Source: Sinonovacula constricta
Taxonomy: Eukaryota > Mollusca > Bivalvia > Cardiida > Solecurtidae
Reading direction: 5' to 3'
Assembly: GCA_007844125.1 (NCBI GenBank)
Contig: CM017568.1
Coordinates: 7,807,573 to 7,871,572, forward strand
DNA length: 64,000 nt
A program made the position numbers and the translations under genes. Below the pieces are notes generated by a model. The model was not told the DNA's origin. It made no database searches and saw only the letters and a program-made list of their open reading frames with translations. Shown here in pieces: positions 1-11,024 of this stretch (position 1 is its first letter; each line of letters starts with the position of its first letter).

Positions 1-1885
1 CATCGTCCGATACAAATCCAGTAACTCGCTATGAACAACTAACGGCCCATTGTCCAATACAAATCCAGTAACTCGCTATGAACAACTAACGGCCCATTTT
101 CCAAAATAAATTCATTAACTCGCTATGAACAAGTAACTGCCCATCGTCCGATACAAATCCAGTAACTCGCTATGAACAACTAACTGCCCATTGTCCAATA
201 CAAATCCAGTAACTCGCTATGAACAACTAACGGCCCATTTTCCAAAATAAATTCATTAACTCGCTATGAACAAGTAACTGCCCATCGTCCGATACAAATC
301 CAGTAACTCGCTATGAACAACTAACTGCCCATCGTCCAATACAAATCCTGTAACTCGCTATGAACAACTAACTGCCCATTGTCCAATATAAATTCATTAA
401 CTCGCTATGAACAAGTAACTGCCCATCGTCCGATACAAATCCAGTAACTCGCTATGAACAACTAACTGCCCATCGTCCAATACAAATCCTGTAACTCGCT
501 ATGAACAACTAACTGCCCATTGTCCAATATAAATTCATTAACTCGCTATGAACAAGTAACTGCGCATCGTCCAATACAAATCCAGTAACTCGCTACGAAC
601 AACTAACTGCCCATTGTCCAATACAAATCCAGTAACTCGCTATGAACAACTAACTGCCCATTGTCCAATACAAATCCAGTAACTCGCTATAAAAAACTAA
701 CTGCCCATTTTCCAATATAAATTCATTAACTCGCTTTGAACAAGTAACTGCACATCGTCCGATACAAATCCAGTAACTCGCTATGAACAACTAACTGCCC
801 ATTGTCCAATACAAATCCAGTAACTCGCTATGAACAAGTAACTGCACATTGTCCAATACAAATCCTGTAACTCGCTACGAACAACTAACGGCCCATTGTC
901 CAATACAAATCCAGTAACTCGCTATGAGCAGGTAACTGCACATTGTCCAATACAAATCCTGTAACTCGCTACGAACAACTAACGGCCCATTGTCCAATAC
1001 AAATCCTGTAACTCGCTATGAACAACTAACGGCCCATTGTCCAATACAAATCCTGTAACTCGCTATGAACAAGTAACTGCCCATCGTCCAATACAAATCC
1101 TGTAACTCGCTATGAACAACTAACGGCCCATTGTCCAATACAAATCCTGTAACTCGCTATGAACAACTAACTGCCCATTTTCCAATATAAATTCATTAAC
1201 TCGCTATGAACAAGTAACTGCCCATCGTCCAATACAAATCCTGTAACTCGCTATGAACAACTAACTGCCCATTTTCCAATATAAATTCATTAACTCGCTA
1301 TGAACAAGTAACGGCCCATCGTCCAATACAAATCCTGTAACTCGCTATGAACAACTAACTGCCCATTTTCCAATATAAATTCATTAACTCGCTATGAACA
1401 AGTAACTGCCCATCGTCCAATACAAATCCTGTAACTCGCTATGAACAACTAACGGCCCATTGTCCAATACAAATCCTGTAACTCGCTATGAACAACTAAC
1501 GGCCCATTGTTCAATACAAATCCTGTAACTAGCTATGAACAACTAACTGCCCATTGTCCAATACAAATCCAGTAACTCGCTATGAGCAGGTAACTGCACA
1601 TTGTCCAATACAAATCCTGTAACTCGCTATGAACAACTAACTACCCATTTTCCAATATAAATTCATTAACTCGCTTTGAACAAGTAACTGCACATCGTCT
1701 GATGCAAATCCAGTAACTCGCTATGAACAACTAACTGCCCATTGTCCAATACAAATCCTGTAACTCGCTATGAACAACTAACTGCCCATTTTCCAATATA
1801 AATTCATTAACTCGCTTTGAACAAGTAACTGCACATCGTCTGATACAAATCCAGTAACTCGCTATGAACAACTAACTGTCCATTG
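1..1885. repeat. 47-bp array, block with 141-bp trimer order
   Basis: Within the 47-bp array this part mixes three unit types: GTCCGATACAAATCCAG, GTCCAATACAAATCC(A/T)G, and a diverged TTCCAA(A/T)ATAAATTCATT type. At the left end they occur in fixed order, giving a 141-bp trimer that repeats at 1, 142 and 283. Further right the order becomes irregular, with runs of the GTCCAATACAAATCCTG type. The AACAAGTAACTG and AACAACTAACTG endings follow the unit types, as expected if multi-unit blocks were amplified together. Confidence 0.85.
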
Positions 1886-3060
1886 GCCATTAGAAATCCA
1901 GCAACTCGCTATGAACAAGTAACTGCACATCGTCCGGTACAAATCCAGCAACTCGCTATGAACAAGTAACTGCACATCGTCCGGTACAAATCCAGTAACT
2001 CGCTATGAACAACTAACTGTCCATTGGCCATTAGAAATCCAGCAACTCGCTATGAACAAGTAACTGCACATCGTCCGGTACAAATCCAGTAACTCGCTAT
2101 GAACAAGTAACTGCACATCGTCCGGTACAAATCCAGTAACTCGCTATGAACAACTAACTGTCCATTGGCCATTAGAAATCCAGCAACTCGCTATGAACAA
2201 GTAACTGCACATCGTCCGGTACAAATCCAGTAACTCGCTATGAACAACTAACTGTCCATTGGCCATTAGAAATCCAGCAACTCGCTATGAACAGGTAACT
2301 GCACATCGTCCGGTACAAATCCAGCAACTCGCTATGAACAGGTAACTGCACATCGTCCGGTACAAATCCAGCAACTCGCTATGAACAGGTAACTGCACAT
2401 CGTCCGGTACAAATCCAGCAACTCGATATGAACAGGTAACTGCACATCGTCCGGTACAAATCCAGCAACTCGCTATGAACAGGTAACTGCACATCGTCCG
2501 GTACAAATCCAGTAACTCGCTATGAACAACTAACTGTCCATTGGCCATTAGAAATCCAGCAACTCGCTATGAACAGGTAACTGCACATCGTCCGGTACAA
2601 ATCCAGTAACTCGCTATGAACAACTAACTGTCCATTGGCCATTAGAAATCCAGCAACTCGCTATGAACAAGTAACTGCACATCGTCCGGTACAAATCCAG
2701 TAACTCGCTATGAACAACTAACTGTCCATTGGCCATTAGAAATCCAGCAACTCGCTATGAACAGGTAACTGCACATCGTCCGGTACAAATCCAGCAACTC
2801 GCTATGAACAGGTAACTGCACATCGTCCGGTACAAATCCAGCAACTCGCTATGAACAGGTAACTGCACATCGTCCGGTACAAATCCAGCAACTCGATATG
2901 AACAAGTAACTGCACATCGTCCGGTACAAATCCAGCAACTCGCTATGAACAGGTAACTGCACATCGTCCGGTACAAATCCAGTAACTCGCTATGAACAAC
3001 TAACTGTCCATTGGCCATTAGAAATCCAGCAACTCGCTATGAACAGGTAACTGCACATTG
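1886..3060. repeat. 47-bp array, block with 470-bp higher-order period
   Basis: This part introduces a unit with GGCCATTAGAAATCCAGCAA among units with CGTCCGGTACAAATCCAG. The segment from about 2285 to 2548 recurs at about 2755 to 3018, an offset of 470 bp or ten units. Apart from isolated substitutions (AACAGG against AACAAG near 2433 and 2903) the two copies read the same. This is a local higher-order repeat made by duplication of a ten-unit block. Confidence 0.85.
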
Positions 3061-3356
3061 TCTGGTACAAATCCAGTAACTCGCTATGAACAAGTAAGTG
3101 CTCATTGCCCAATGCAAATCTAGTAACTGGATATGGACAAGTTACTTCCCTTTGTCCAATACAACTCCACTATCTAGCTAAGTACAAGTTACTGCCCATT
3201 GCCCAATTCAAATCTAGTAACTGGCTATGAACAAGTAATTACCATTGTCCAATACGAAAACATTAACTCGTTATGAACAAGTAACTGCCAATTGTCCAAT
3301 ACCAATTCAGTAACTCGCTATGAACAAGTTACTGGCCATTGTCCAATACAAATCTA

Positions 3357-4710
3357 GTTCAGTCACAATCATAAGAAGCATACTTTCATTATAATTTACT
3401 TCAGATTGCTTTTATATAGTCGACCACAAACGTTTATTGTAAAATGGGATTCGAACTCTCTATGCAATCATTTGCACGTAATGGTGCTAAGCGTTCGAGT
3501 GTCATTCCATTGTTACTTAAGGATTGTGCTGTTTTTATTTGTCAGAATTAAAACAGTTTCAACAGTTTTCAACTAGTTTTATCCATTTTAAGCTTAACAG
3601 CCTAGAATGTTTTCGAATTAAGCATATAGGAGTATACAGGTAGGCCATGTGTTTACCTCATTACTTAATGTACTGATTGGCTCGATATAGACGCAATGCT
3701 TTAAGGAAATATTTAAGAAGTGTCGGTGTTTGCCATCTACACAAAATGTGACTAGGTCGTTTTATTATAAAATCAATCCAGCAGCATTTCAAGTAGCTAT
3801 ACTGTAAAATGGGTTTAAAAACAAACCATCCAAGTTCCCAGTTTACCTGCAGTTGGCTAATTTTCTAAGAATGTCAATGCACGATTCAAACCTTTCGTAA
3901 AATCAGACATCCAGCAAACCAAACACAAAATGTTTGTGCATGATAAAAACGGATTGAAAAAATCGTTTACAAATCAAAGAGATTACCTGTGACAGAAGAA
4001 TGTTAAGTTGTAGATATTATTATTTATGGCCATAAAGCTTATAATTATTGCAGTAAATTCCGGCCTTGACCTTTAATTTTTATTTTGTCTGAAGTGTTTA
4101 CAGAACTAATTAGTGTCAAAGTGAAAAAATCGCATTTAAACGCGTTGTATGAGAGGTTGCAGTAGATATTGATTGTTTGTTTGTTTGTTGTGTTTATAGT
4201 TCCATCCCCGCTGTTTAAGTTCGCTGGAAGCAGATATATTGCTTCATTCACCTTCATAAGCATGCCCTAAGCACCTGCTATAATACTTCACCAAATAGCA
4301 TTCTGACACTGAACCGGCCATTCATGTAACTACGATTTGCTTTAATCAGCTAAGACAAGGTAGCTATATCTTATGTACTGCAATTTCCCTGAACCATGCT
4401 CTAATGATTACGCTTCTAGGTCCGGGGATAAGGATAAAAGGGAACATTCTTTCCACTGAATTCTGTCCAAGTTTTGTAATTTCCCATCTCGGCAGAGCAA
4501 TTTCCGATATAAAATAGTTTATATCTGAGACTGTTATCTTCATAGTACGATAATTAATGCAATACTGACGTTCACGCTAATGATCACGTGCTTTCAATGA
4601 CTAGCCTATGCATAAAATACCAATTTGCTTCGACCTTACAGCTTACTGTTTAATAGGTGAAGTTTGATAGAGAGTCTAGGTGAAAACATCAGGTGTCATA
4701 AAATAATCAC
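3357..4710. other. AT-rich non-repetitive DNA, no gene seen
   Basis: Stops are frequent in all frames. I see no conserved protein motif, and no splice or promoter signal strong enough to call. The only item inside is a tRNA-like B-box relic at 3443-3503. Confidence 0.6.
3443..3503 (-). other. tRNA-like relic (possible SINE head)
   Basis: Read on the minus strand, this stretch holds AACGCTTAGCACC followed by GAGTTCGAATCCCA. The second part matches the tRNA/SINE B box (GGTTCGANNCC) except at the first base, and the first resembles the D-arm side of a Ser/Leu-type tRNA. The T-stem does not pair well and no full cloverleaf forms, so it is not a working tRNA. A decayed tRNA-derived SINE or a tRNA fossil is possible, as is chance. 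Confidence 0.25.
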
Positions 4711-4712
4711 AA

Positions 4713-4830
4713 CTCTGTTTGAAGTTATCGTTCGTGAAAATTGATGACTAATCTTTTAGCGAGAAATCAAAGAATGCTTGATAAGTATTTAGAATCCCAT
4801 CAATCCTGGCATTGTTATGAGAGAAGAACG
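4713..4830 (+). repeat. Dispersed repeat, copy 1
   Basis: This stretch resembles 13073-13200. Both contain CTCTGTT, then TTATCGTYCGTGAAAATT, a GAAATC segment, and an end with ATCCTGGC/ATCATGGC followed by GTTATGA. Spacing is similar, with small indels. I do not recognise the family. It is a degraded interspersed element present at least twice in the window. Confidence 0.45.
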
Positions 4831-4910
4831 CTTTGTTTCTTCGGGTTTGTAGAGACGTGTTATTTCTAAACCGTTAAATTTGTGGTTTAGAGGCATTTTC
4901 CTGTACATCA

Positions 4911-5020
4911 CTGAAACTGAAACTGAAACTGTTTTATTTGCTTAAACGCCTATTTCTACATATAATACATATTCAATGGCGTTGTACAATATTTTATCAG
5001 AACATTAAAAATAAATGTAG
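4911..5020 (-). mobile_element. LINE-type 3' end with stem and CTGAAA tail
   Basis: On the minus strand the sequence reads towards a stem (AACGCC at 4978-4983 pairing with GGCGTT at 4945-4950, loop about 27 nt), then AAGCAAATAAAACAG, then three and a half copies of a TTTCAG repeat ending at 4911. A 3' stem-loop plus a short tandem repeat tail is the usual look of a non-LTR retrotransposon 3' end. The GCCATTGAATATG...AATAGGCGTTTAA arrangement resembles 3' ends of mollusc LINE or LINE-dependent elements that I recall. The 5' limit is not visible and 5020 is arbitrary. A LINE endonuclease fragment lies on the same strand 2.6 kb upstream (7592-7860), but no reverse transcriptase is readable between them. 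Confidence 0.5.
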
Positions 5021-5405
5021 TTTAAGAATGATAAAACAATTAATTCTAAATCTAAAACATGTTATCAAAAGTAAAAGAAAGTAATGTTATTTAAAATTAT
5101 TAAAAATATGGCTATATTATTAAAGGACATGATAAAAGACATGAAAATGTTACTTGGATTATAAACAAGTTGTAAACTCAGATATTCATCACAGAATTAA
5201 TGCACAGAAAAACATTATCTCTTAGTTCACTGCTTAGTGTTTCTACACTTTACTGACTTTGACCAGAAAAGATTAAAATAGTCTCTGAAGAAATGAGTCT
5301 TCAAGTGTTTCTTGAAACTTACATCACAACAATGGTGTCGCTTAAAAGTTAGCAAAAAAAAACGAGGTTAATATTTATACAACAATTTCACAAGAATGTA
5401 TATAC

Positions 5406-5424
5406 GGGATGGGATGGGATGGGA
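5406..5424 (+). repeat. GGGAT pentamer, G-quadruplex motif
   Basis: Three GGGAT repeats plus a final GGGA give four runs of three G with 2-nt loops. This meets the simple G3N1-7 quadruplex pattern on the plus strand. It is short and isolated. Confidence 0.8.
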
Positions 5425-5935
5425 CAAATATTAAGTAAATTTGAACAATATTATTCTATTATATTATATATTCAGACAATAGAAATCACATCTTTTGTGT
5501 TGTGCGTTCTTTAGACATTCTTTAGACTAATATACTGGTAAATATTTTAATAAAGTCAGCACCAAATCGAAGATATGTTTATATTAGTTTATACCATTAC
5601 AAACGCTTGTTAAACACACATATACTTTATATTGCGGACATGTAATATATCACATTTAGGTTGAATAAACATGTGTGACATTACACAAAATATTGGTCTT
5701 ATACATCTTATATATGATATGTACATCTATCTGCTGTTGAGTGAAAATTTACTTCTTCATTTTAAACTTATTGTCATCGAAAAATGTAAACGATGTAAAT
5801 ATCTTTTTAAACGTATTTTAATCAGTCTTACAGGGTTTTTATTTTAATCGATAAGATCGTGTGGTCAAAAGATGAAGACCTGTCTTGTATAATTGAAGTG
5901 AAGGCAGTAAAATGAATACAAAGTTTGACAACCAT

Positions 5936-5961
5936 ATGTGTGTGTGTGTGTGTGTGTGTGT
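5936..5961. repeat. TG dinucleotide microsatellite
   Basis: An uninterrupted run of about 13 TG copies, followed by T-rich sequence with TTG and TTTTG groups up to about 6020. Confidence 0.95.
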
Positions 5962-7591
5962 TTGTGTTTGTTTTTTTTGTTGTTGTTTTTTATTTTGTTG
6001 TCTTTTTTGTTCTTTTGCATTTTCATTTACAAGTAAAATATCTTTGATAATTAATATCATTATTCATGTTTGTATTATAAAGTTTTCCTTTTCAATTGTT
6101 TTTATTGATTGCAATCTCGGCTTACCTGTGCATTTCATGTTTACGTATGCTCATTATTTGTACACGCACGGTAAACTTCTTATAGAAAAGACGTTAATGT
6201 ATTGGTTATACATATAATTAAACCTGCCTATACATGTATTTATATGCGTAATTTGGTACTTCCAGATCCATCTGAACGTCTGAAGGATTTACGCCTGTGG
6301 TATACGGCACCTGTTTTTATTAATAGTAACACATATAACAGAACCCCTTGCATCCAGTGTGACAACTTGCGCTCAATGTATCACTTGCATGTGTAGGTAG
6401 GAATAAGGAAAACAACAATATTCCTAAACAACGACCCGTGCCTCTAAAACACGCATACAACTTCCCAAAAGAATACAAGGCGCAGACTGTGCATATCGTT
6501 GCCCTTTTAACGAACGTTGGCGGAGTTTATTTAGAATAAAGATCTTCGACAGCGCAGAAGAGAAAAAACTTAATGAGAAGGGAGAGAGAAGAATGAATAT
6601 TAAGAGAAGCGAACGGAACTTACAAGAAAGCAAAGAGAATTGTGAGCAAAAGAAAGTGGCATGAGAAGTCGTACAATGTCTTGATATTGATTAAGAAGCT
6701 GGTGACAGAGTGGGAGAGGGTGGTAGTGCTTTGTTGTACACATTGAGACTTGTTAAATGTCGGTGTGCTGTAAATCCAAAATACAAAAGTACAAACCAAA
6801 TCAGTGTGTGAACTTCGAACATTGGCATTTTGTTGAAGTAAATCCAGAGAAGTAAACTTAATATCAATTAAATGTAAATCCGATCCAACGGTTTGGTACA
6901 AGAATTGAGGAGAGGGTCTGATCTAGGCATTTCAGATGAAACAGAAAAAAGAATAGAAATTGAGCCGGTATGGAGGGTATAACGACAACTACGGCAGAAG
7001 GCGATACAACGAAATAAAAATTGAAATTATATTAGGACAAGAGAGATTTAAAATCCCCCCAAAGGATGCCAAATGATGAGACCGACGGAAATATTAGAAA
7101 ACAAAAAAACAAAAATTATCCAAGGAAATAGCCAGAAAAGCGAAATTGACGAAATTTAAATGCTCTTAATACTAAAATAAATCTTTAAGAATCATTTAGA
7201 AAGAGAAATAAAATAACACATAGATAAGTGACAAGCTGGGGTACATGTAAGTACAGTTTTAAAGGAACAGTTAAAAGCAGACCATCTTATGGGTGCAGAG
7301 AAATGACAGCGACAAGAACATAATATGTTTGACCAATAGTTGCTGACTAGAGATAGAAGATATTGGAGCAGTATTGACAGCAACTTCGGGAATGGAGCAG
7401 TAATTAGACTAGAAATTTAGCAAGTTTCAGAAGCTAGACAAAAAGAGGATGCACATTTAAAAGAAATATTCAATGCAGACAACATAGGGTATAGGCCTGG
7501 TTTCGATAAAAATATAACAAATGGGTGCTGAAGGCATTGTAAAGAAGAATAAAGACCTGCTTAAGATATTGTAGAGGAAACAGCAATATAT

Positions 7592-7860
7592 ATATATGAT
7601 TAAATTGTCAAACTTATTCTTGTCTCTTTCATTTGGTGAGCACCATAAGAGCTTGTGAATGTCTCGGTGTGGGAAGAGGGTTCCTCCAATATCAAGGTTA
7701 TATGTAGCACACGCTTCAACCAACCTATCTCCGTTGTAATTCCTACAGGATGCACAACCTTTGGTTCTACTTTCTCTCCTACTTTGACATTCCGGTTCCA
7801 TACCAACAGAACTAAGTTTGTCACTTTGATTCAGTCGCCGATAACAGCGACCCATTATTT
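7592..7860 (-). pseudogene. LINE endonuclease fragment, frameshifted
   Basis: One minus-strand frame (about 7738 down to 7592) reads NGDRLVEACATYN, then DIGGTLFPHRDIHKL, then a WCSPN...RDKN...D segment. I recognise this as the C-terminal part of the apurinic/apyrimidinic-type endonuclease domain of non-LTR retrotransposons, where a GGTLF.H.DIHK.TW.SP...R..NQIDH pattern is typical. Just upstream (7800 to 7738) a different frame carries NVKVGE, matching the D.N.KVG segment that normally precedes it, so a frameshift separates the two. The domain's usual continuation (a DVR..RGAD..SDH-like stretch) is missing: the frame runs into TA-rich sequence at about 7590. The copy is a dead fragment. An RTE-like clade is my best guess, but clade assignment needs a search. 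Confidence 0.72.
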
Positions 7861-10515
7861 ATGATTAGTTTTGGAAATGACTATGGAGTGACTTCACATC
7901 TTTTTAAAAAGCGATCGAGGTTTTTATGGAAACTGTCATTCTATTGCAGATGTTAAAGAAAACATTGTTACATTTATACTAAGGTGATCTGTTTCTTTTG
8001 TTGTGTCTTCTACACTACTACATTAACAAAAATAAACGTAAACTATGAGACTGTAACAAGTAAACTTTTCCGCATATCTATTGTCAAATTCTTAATTTCA
8101 AATTGCAGAACTGCATAAATTGCCATATTCGTGGTAAAGCATTTCTTCGTATAAAAGAGTTATTGTTTTTCTTTTAAAAATAATCAATAATTGTTTTATT
8201 GGTCTTTTTTTACACCAAACAAAACGCTCAGTTAGATTTCGGTGAATATTACAACAATTAGTTGAGTGTTTGGTTTAGATTTGGACACACTGCACTAATT
8301 ATCAACCACATTTGCTCGAACACTTTGATAAACATATGTTTAATATTTGCTCCGTTTTCTGGTGGTTTTACTTTTGTATTAACGAATATTAGAAAGCTAC
8401 GGATATTTACCATAGTAGTATTTAGCACAACTTCATTTGCTATTGTGGAATTAAAATGTTGTTAACTGAGAAAATCTGTATGCCTGAATGACACGTTTCA
8501 ATTCCTAGGGTAACACAACAATATTGGTGAACAATAAGTACTCAACAAATGCCGTACGAAGTTTCCAAACAAATAATTGTGGTGCGACTTTAAAATACGA
8601 AGTCACCAAGATCCGCCTTAGCACGAGAAATCTGTACAACATGCAAACAAAACATTTAATTTATTGACATATTTATTACTTCGCAACATGTCTTCAAAAG
8701 TTATATATTATTCCGAGCGACTTTGATGCTCTGCGTCAATTTTTTCTTGTTTCTTCACTGTTGTAGTTGTGTCACACTGACATGTTAGCATGTTTGCCTA
8801 TGAGTCATGACGTGTTCAAACAGCCGGTTACAGGTTTCTGTTCCATCAGACATATTGCTATATCTTGCGTGAAGATATTGGTGTGCCTCACTTTGTGTGT
8901 CATTGTTTCTCTTGCTGATATCTTCACTTTTCTGGAATCTGCACATCTACTGTTACTAACAACAAGGATATGAAGACTGTATCGACACATTTCACCTGGG
9001 AAGAAATAAAGCTTTACACGATAATCGTCGCTTTTTAAAAGAACTTTTTTATCTCGCGTAGTATAGTTTGCTGCCAGAGACAGACTGTATTCTTTAGTTC
9101 GCCAGATAACTCCAATCGGTTATTGCAAGTTTTCCGAGGATTTCCCATGATTGCTTATAATGACTGAGTCTGGACGTGTAGGTCGAGTGGTCTTTCTACT
9201 CCATTGCATGCTTCATCACAAAAATTACATCTTAGTGAATAACTTTTTTTTTGCTTTGTAAGAGCACAGTTCTGTTTGATTGAAAACGCGTTTGTTAGGT
9301 GTTGAAATATTCGCCCAATCAAACCCAACATATGTTGCCATTATTGCAACAATTACAGTGACGTCATGCCGGAAGCCTCCTATCTTGGTTATAATAACAA
9401 TACTTTGTTTTAAGTGCTTATATCGAGTATTTGCAGAACGGAAATTCTTCAATCTCTCACAACTTCACAGCTTTCTGTTTTAGACAGAAAACTTGGTGGT
9501 ACAACGTGGGAAAAGCATCGAGACCAGACACAAGACACGAATTGGTTGACATTGCCGTTCAAAAAATATTTATCGGATACCTTGAGTTAAAAAATGTATG
9601 TTCAAGGAGGCTGTAATGATTTACATCAGCTCAGGAATACCGGCATGAGAGTGTTTTTTGTATAAGGAATGTGTGATATTTACTGTATTTTATTATATAT
9701 TTTAATACATATTTTATTATATTTTAAGAATGTAGCATGTTTTGAGATCAGCTCACAGATTAATGAATAAAAAAATACAAGTAAACGTGTTGAAACATTT
9801 GACTTTTTAATTTTAATTTCACCTTCTTAATGTTTTCTACTAAAACCTCCTTGCATAATTTTCAGTCCCTGAACACACATTGCAGTAAGCATGTATGTAC
9901 AACCTTTCATGCAAACCCAGTGATCAGACTTGTACATGCAAACCTCTGCCACTATGATAACTGACAACATATACCATCATTAATTTAGTCAAGGTTACCT
10001 TGATACCAACTTTTATGGTAAGTAATGTAGCACTCAACTTTAACCCTGACTTATTCTTAGCTGCTATGGTGATTTAGACAGAGCCATGCTGTTTTAAACA
10101 GCTAAGTGGCTGGTTTTTTAAAAATGTGTGTATTGAGAGAGGATCCATCCCACTAAAGTCCTGTTTGTGGTGTGTCTAGGCAACTGCCATGCACCTTTAG
10201 AACATCAACGAGCAATTTCTATAAGACCATTCATTTTGAAATATACACTGTTTGTGTTCTTCGATTTTTTTTTCGACATTTAACGTTTGCATACCAACTT
10301 ACAGAAAAAATGTTTACTTTCTAATTTCCGACGATGCATAGCAAGGCAAGAACTAGTCATAATAACAATTGACCTGAACAGTCTATAGTCAACGGTATTG
10401 CTTTATCATAAACAACCTTACACGTGTATTCTGTACTTTATAATCGTTTTCCAAGTAGATTGATAATTAAAGTTGGAAAAAATCTCGACAAAATTTAACA
10501 ATTTAAGTGCTGTTC
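7861..10515. other. AT-rich DNA, no gene seen
   Basis: Short overlapping open frames of 60-75 codons occur on both strands (for example around 8767-8990 and 9225-9483), with no recognisable motif or codon pattern. A full CRE-type TGACGTCA lies at 9359-9366 and a CCAAT at 9314-9318. They are not linked to any visible transcript. Confidence 0.6.
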
Positions 10516-11024
10516 TCATTTATGAATAATGTTAAGAAAAAAGGTGAAGTGTTGACATCTTTTGCCAAACAGGGGCGAACCTTGAATCTCGTCTTCTTTT
10601 ATAAGAGCGAATTGTGGCCAATCAAAGGAAGGCGAAGTGTGGAAAGGACGAAAAGTTACTAATTCATGTCTAAGGGACGAAATTCCGGAAGGAAGAATAA
10701 ACTTTTTAGAGCCCCTTTTCGTCTTCTCGAGTTGTTCTTTCCTTTTCAAGTCATATTTGTAAGTAATAGCTAGCCTGTTAGCGCCGATAATTCGCTCGAT
10801 TAGCGCATTCAATCTACGACTGCTAAGTACTTGTTAAAATCTGTTAGTTTGAAATTGTCCAGTTGTTGTTGTTTTGTTGTTGTTGTTTTGTTGTTGTTGT
10901 TGTTTACACGCGCTTCGTTGACTTCTTTATCCTTTTCCGCCATAGTAATAAGTCCACAAAGGGTCAGCGGCGAGTAGCCTCCCTTTGAATTCAGGGGAAG
11001 TAAACGAGTTATCTGAAAGCCCAA
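10516..11024 (-). other. Higher-GC patch with two uncharacterised minus-strand frames
   Basis: This patch looks less AT-rich than its surroundings. A 44-codon frame starts at 10943 in a good Kozak context (ACTATGG) with MAEKDKEVNEARV, runs through the GTT/AAC microsatellite as poly-Asn/Thr/Gln, and stops at 10809. An adjacent frame (10812 to 10516) encodes about 98 residues, including KYDLKRKEQLEKTKRGSKK, but has no ATG at its start. I recognise neither. Within the second, the minus strand carries an inverted CCAAT (GATTGGCC) and TATAAAAG (10603 to 10596). This could be an exon or promoter area, or chance. I do not call it a gene. Confidence 0.2.
10862..10905. repeat. TTG trinucleotide microsatellite
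   Basis: An impure TTG tract interrupted by TTTTG steps. It lies inside a minus-strand frame, where it would encode Asn/Thr/Gln runs. Confidence 0.9.

Larger units (their letters stand above)
1..3356. repeat. 47-bp minisatellite array
   Basis: A head-to-tail array with a 47-bp period: the CAT before each TCGTCC/TTGTCC start recurs at 1, 48, 95 and 142. Conserved parts of the unit are GTAACTCGCTATGAACAA and the CC(A/G)ATACAAATCC segment. About 65 clean units run to near 3060, followed by a decayed edge to about 3356 where units have many substitutions (for example AACTGGATATGGACAAG). By hand count the typical unit has 16 A, 10 T, 15 C and 6 G on the plus strand, so it is C-rich over G. The array continues past the left edge of the window, so its true length is unknown. 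The unit is not visibly related to the 46-bp or 40-bp arrays downstream. Open frames on the minus strand at about 2285-2548 and 2755-3018 are products of the repeat and are not treated as genes. Confidence 0.97.
5025..7590. other. AT-rich DNA, no gene seen
   Basis: Beyond the short GGGAT and TG tracts listed separately, I find no recognisable protein. Open frames up to about 100 codons occur near 5912-6217 and 6620-6901. The first is driven by the TG and T-rich runs, and the second shows no motif I recognise. A purine-rich plus-strand stretch lies at about 6550-6660. Confidence 0.6.

Noticed and set aside
2285..3018. Two identical 87-codon frames in the 47-bp array.
   Set aside because: They are the same repeat read through three frames and duplicated by the 470-bp higher-order period.
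9314..9366. CCAAT and full CRE (TGACGTCA) as a promoter.
   Set aside because: There is no TATA, initiator or adjoining coding exon. Single short motifs are expected by chance in this much sequence.
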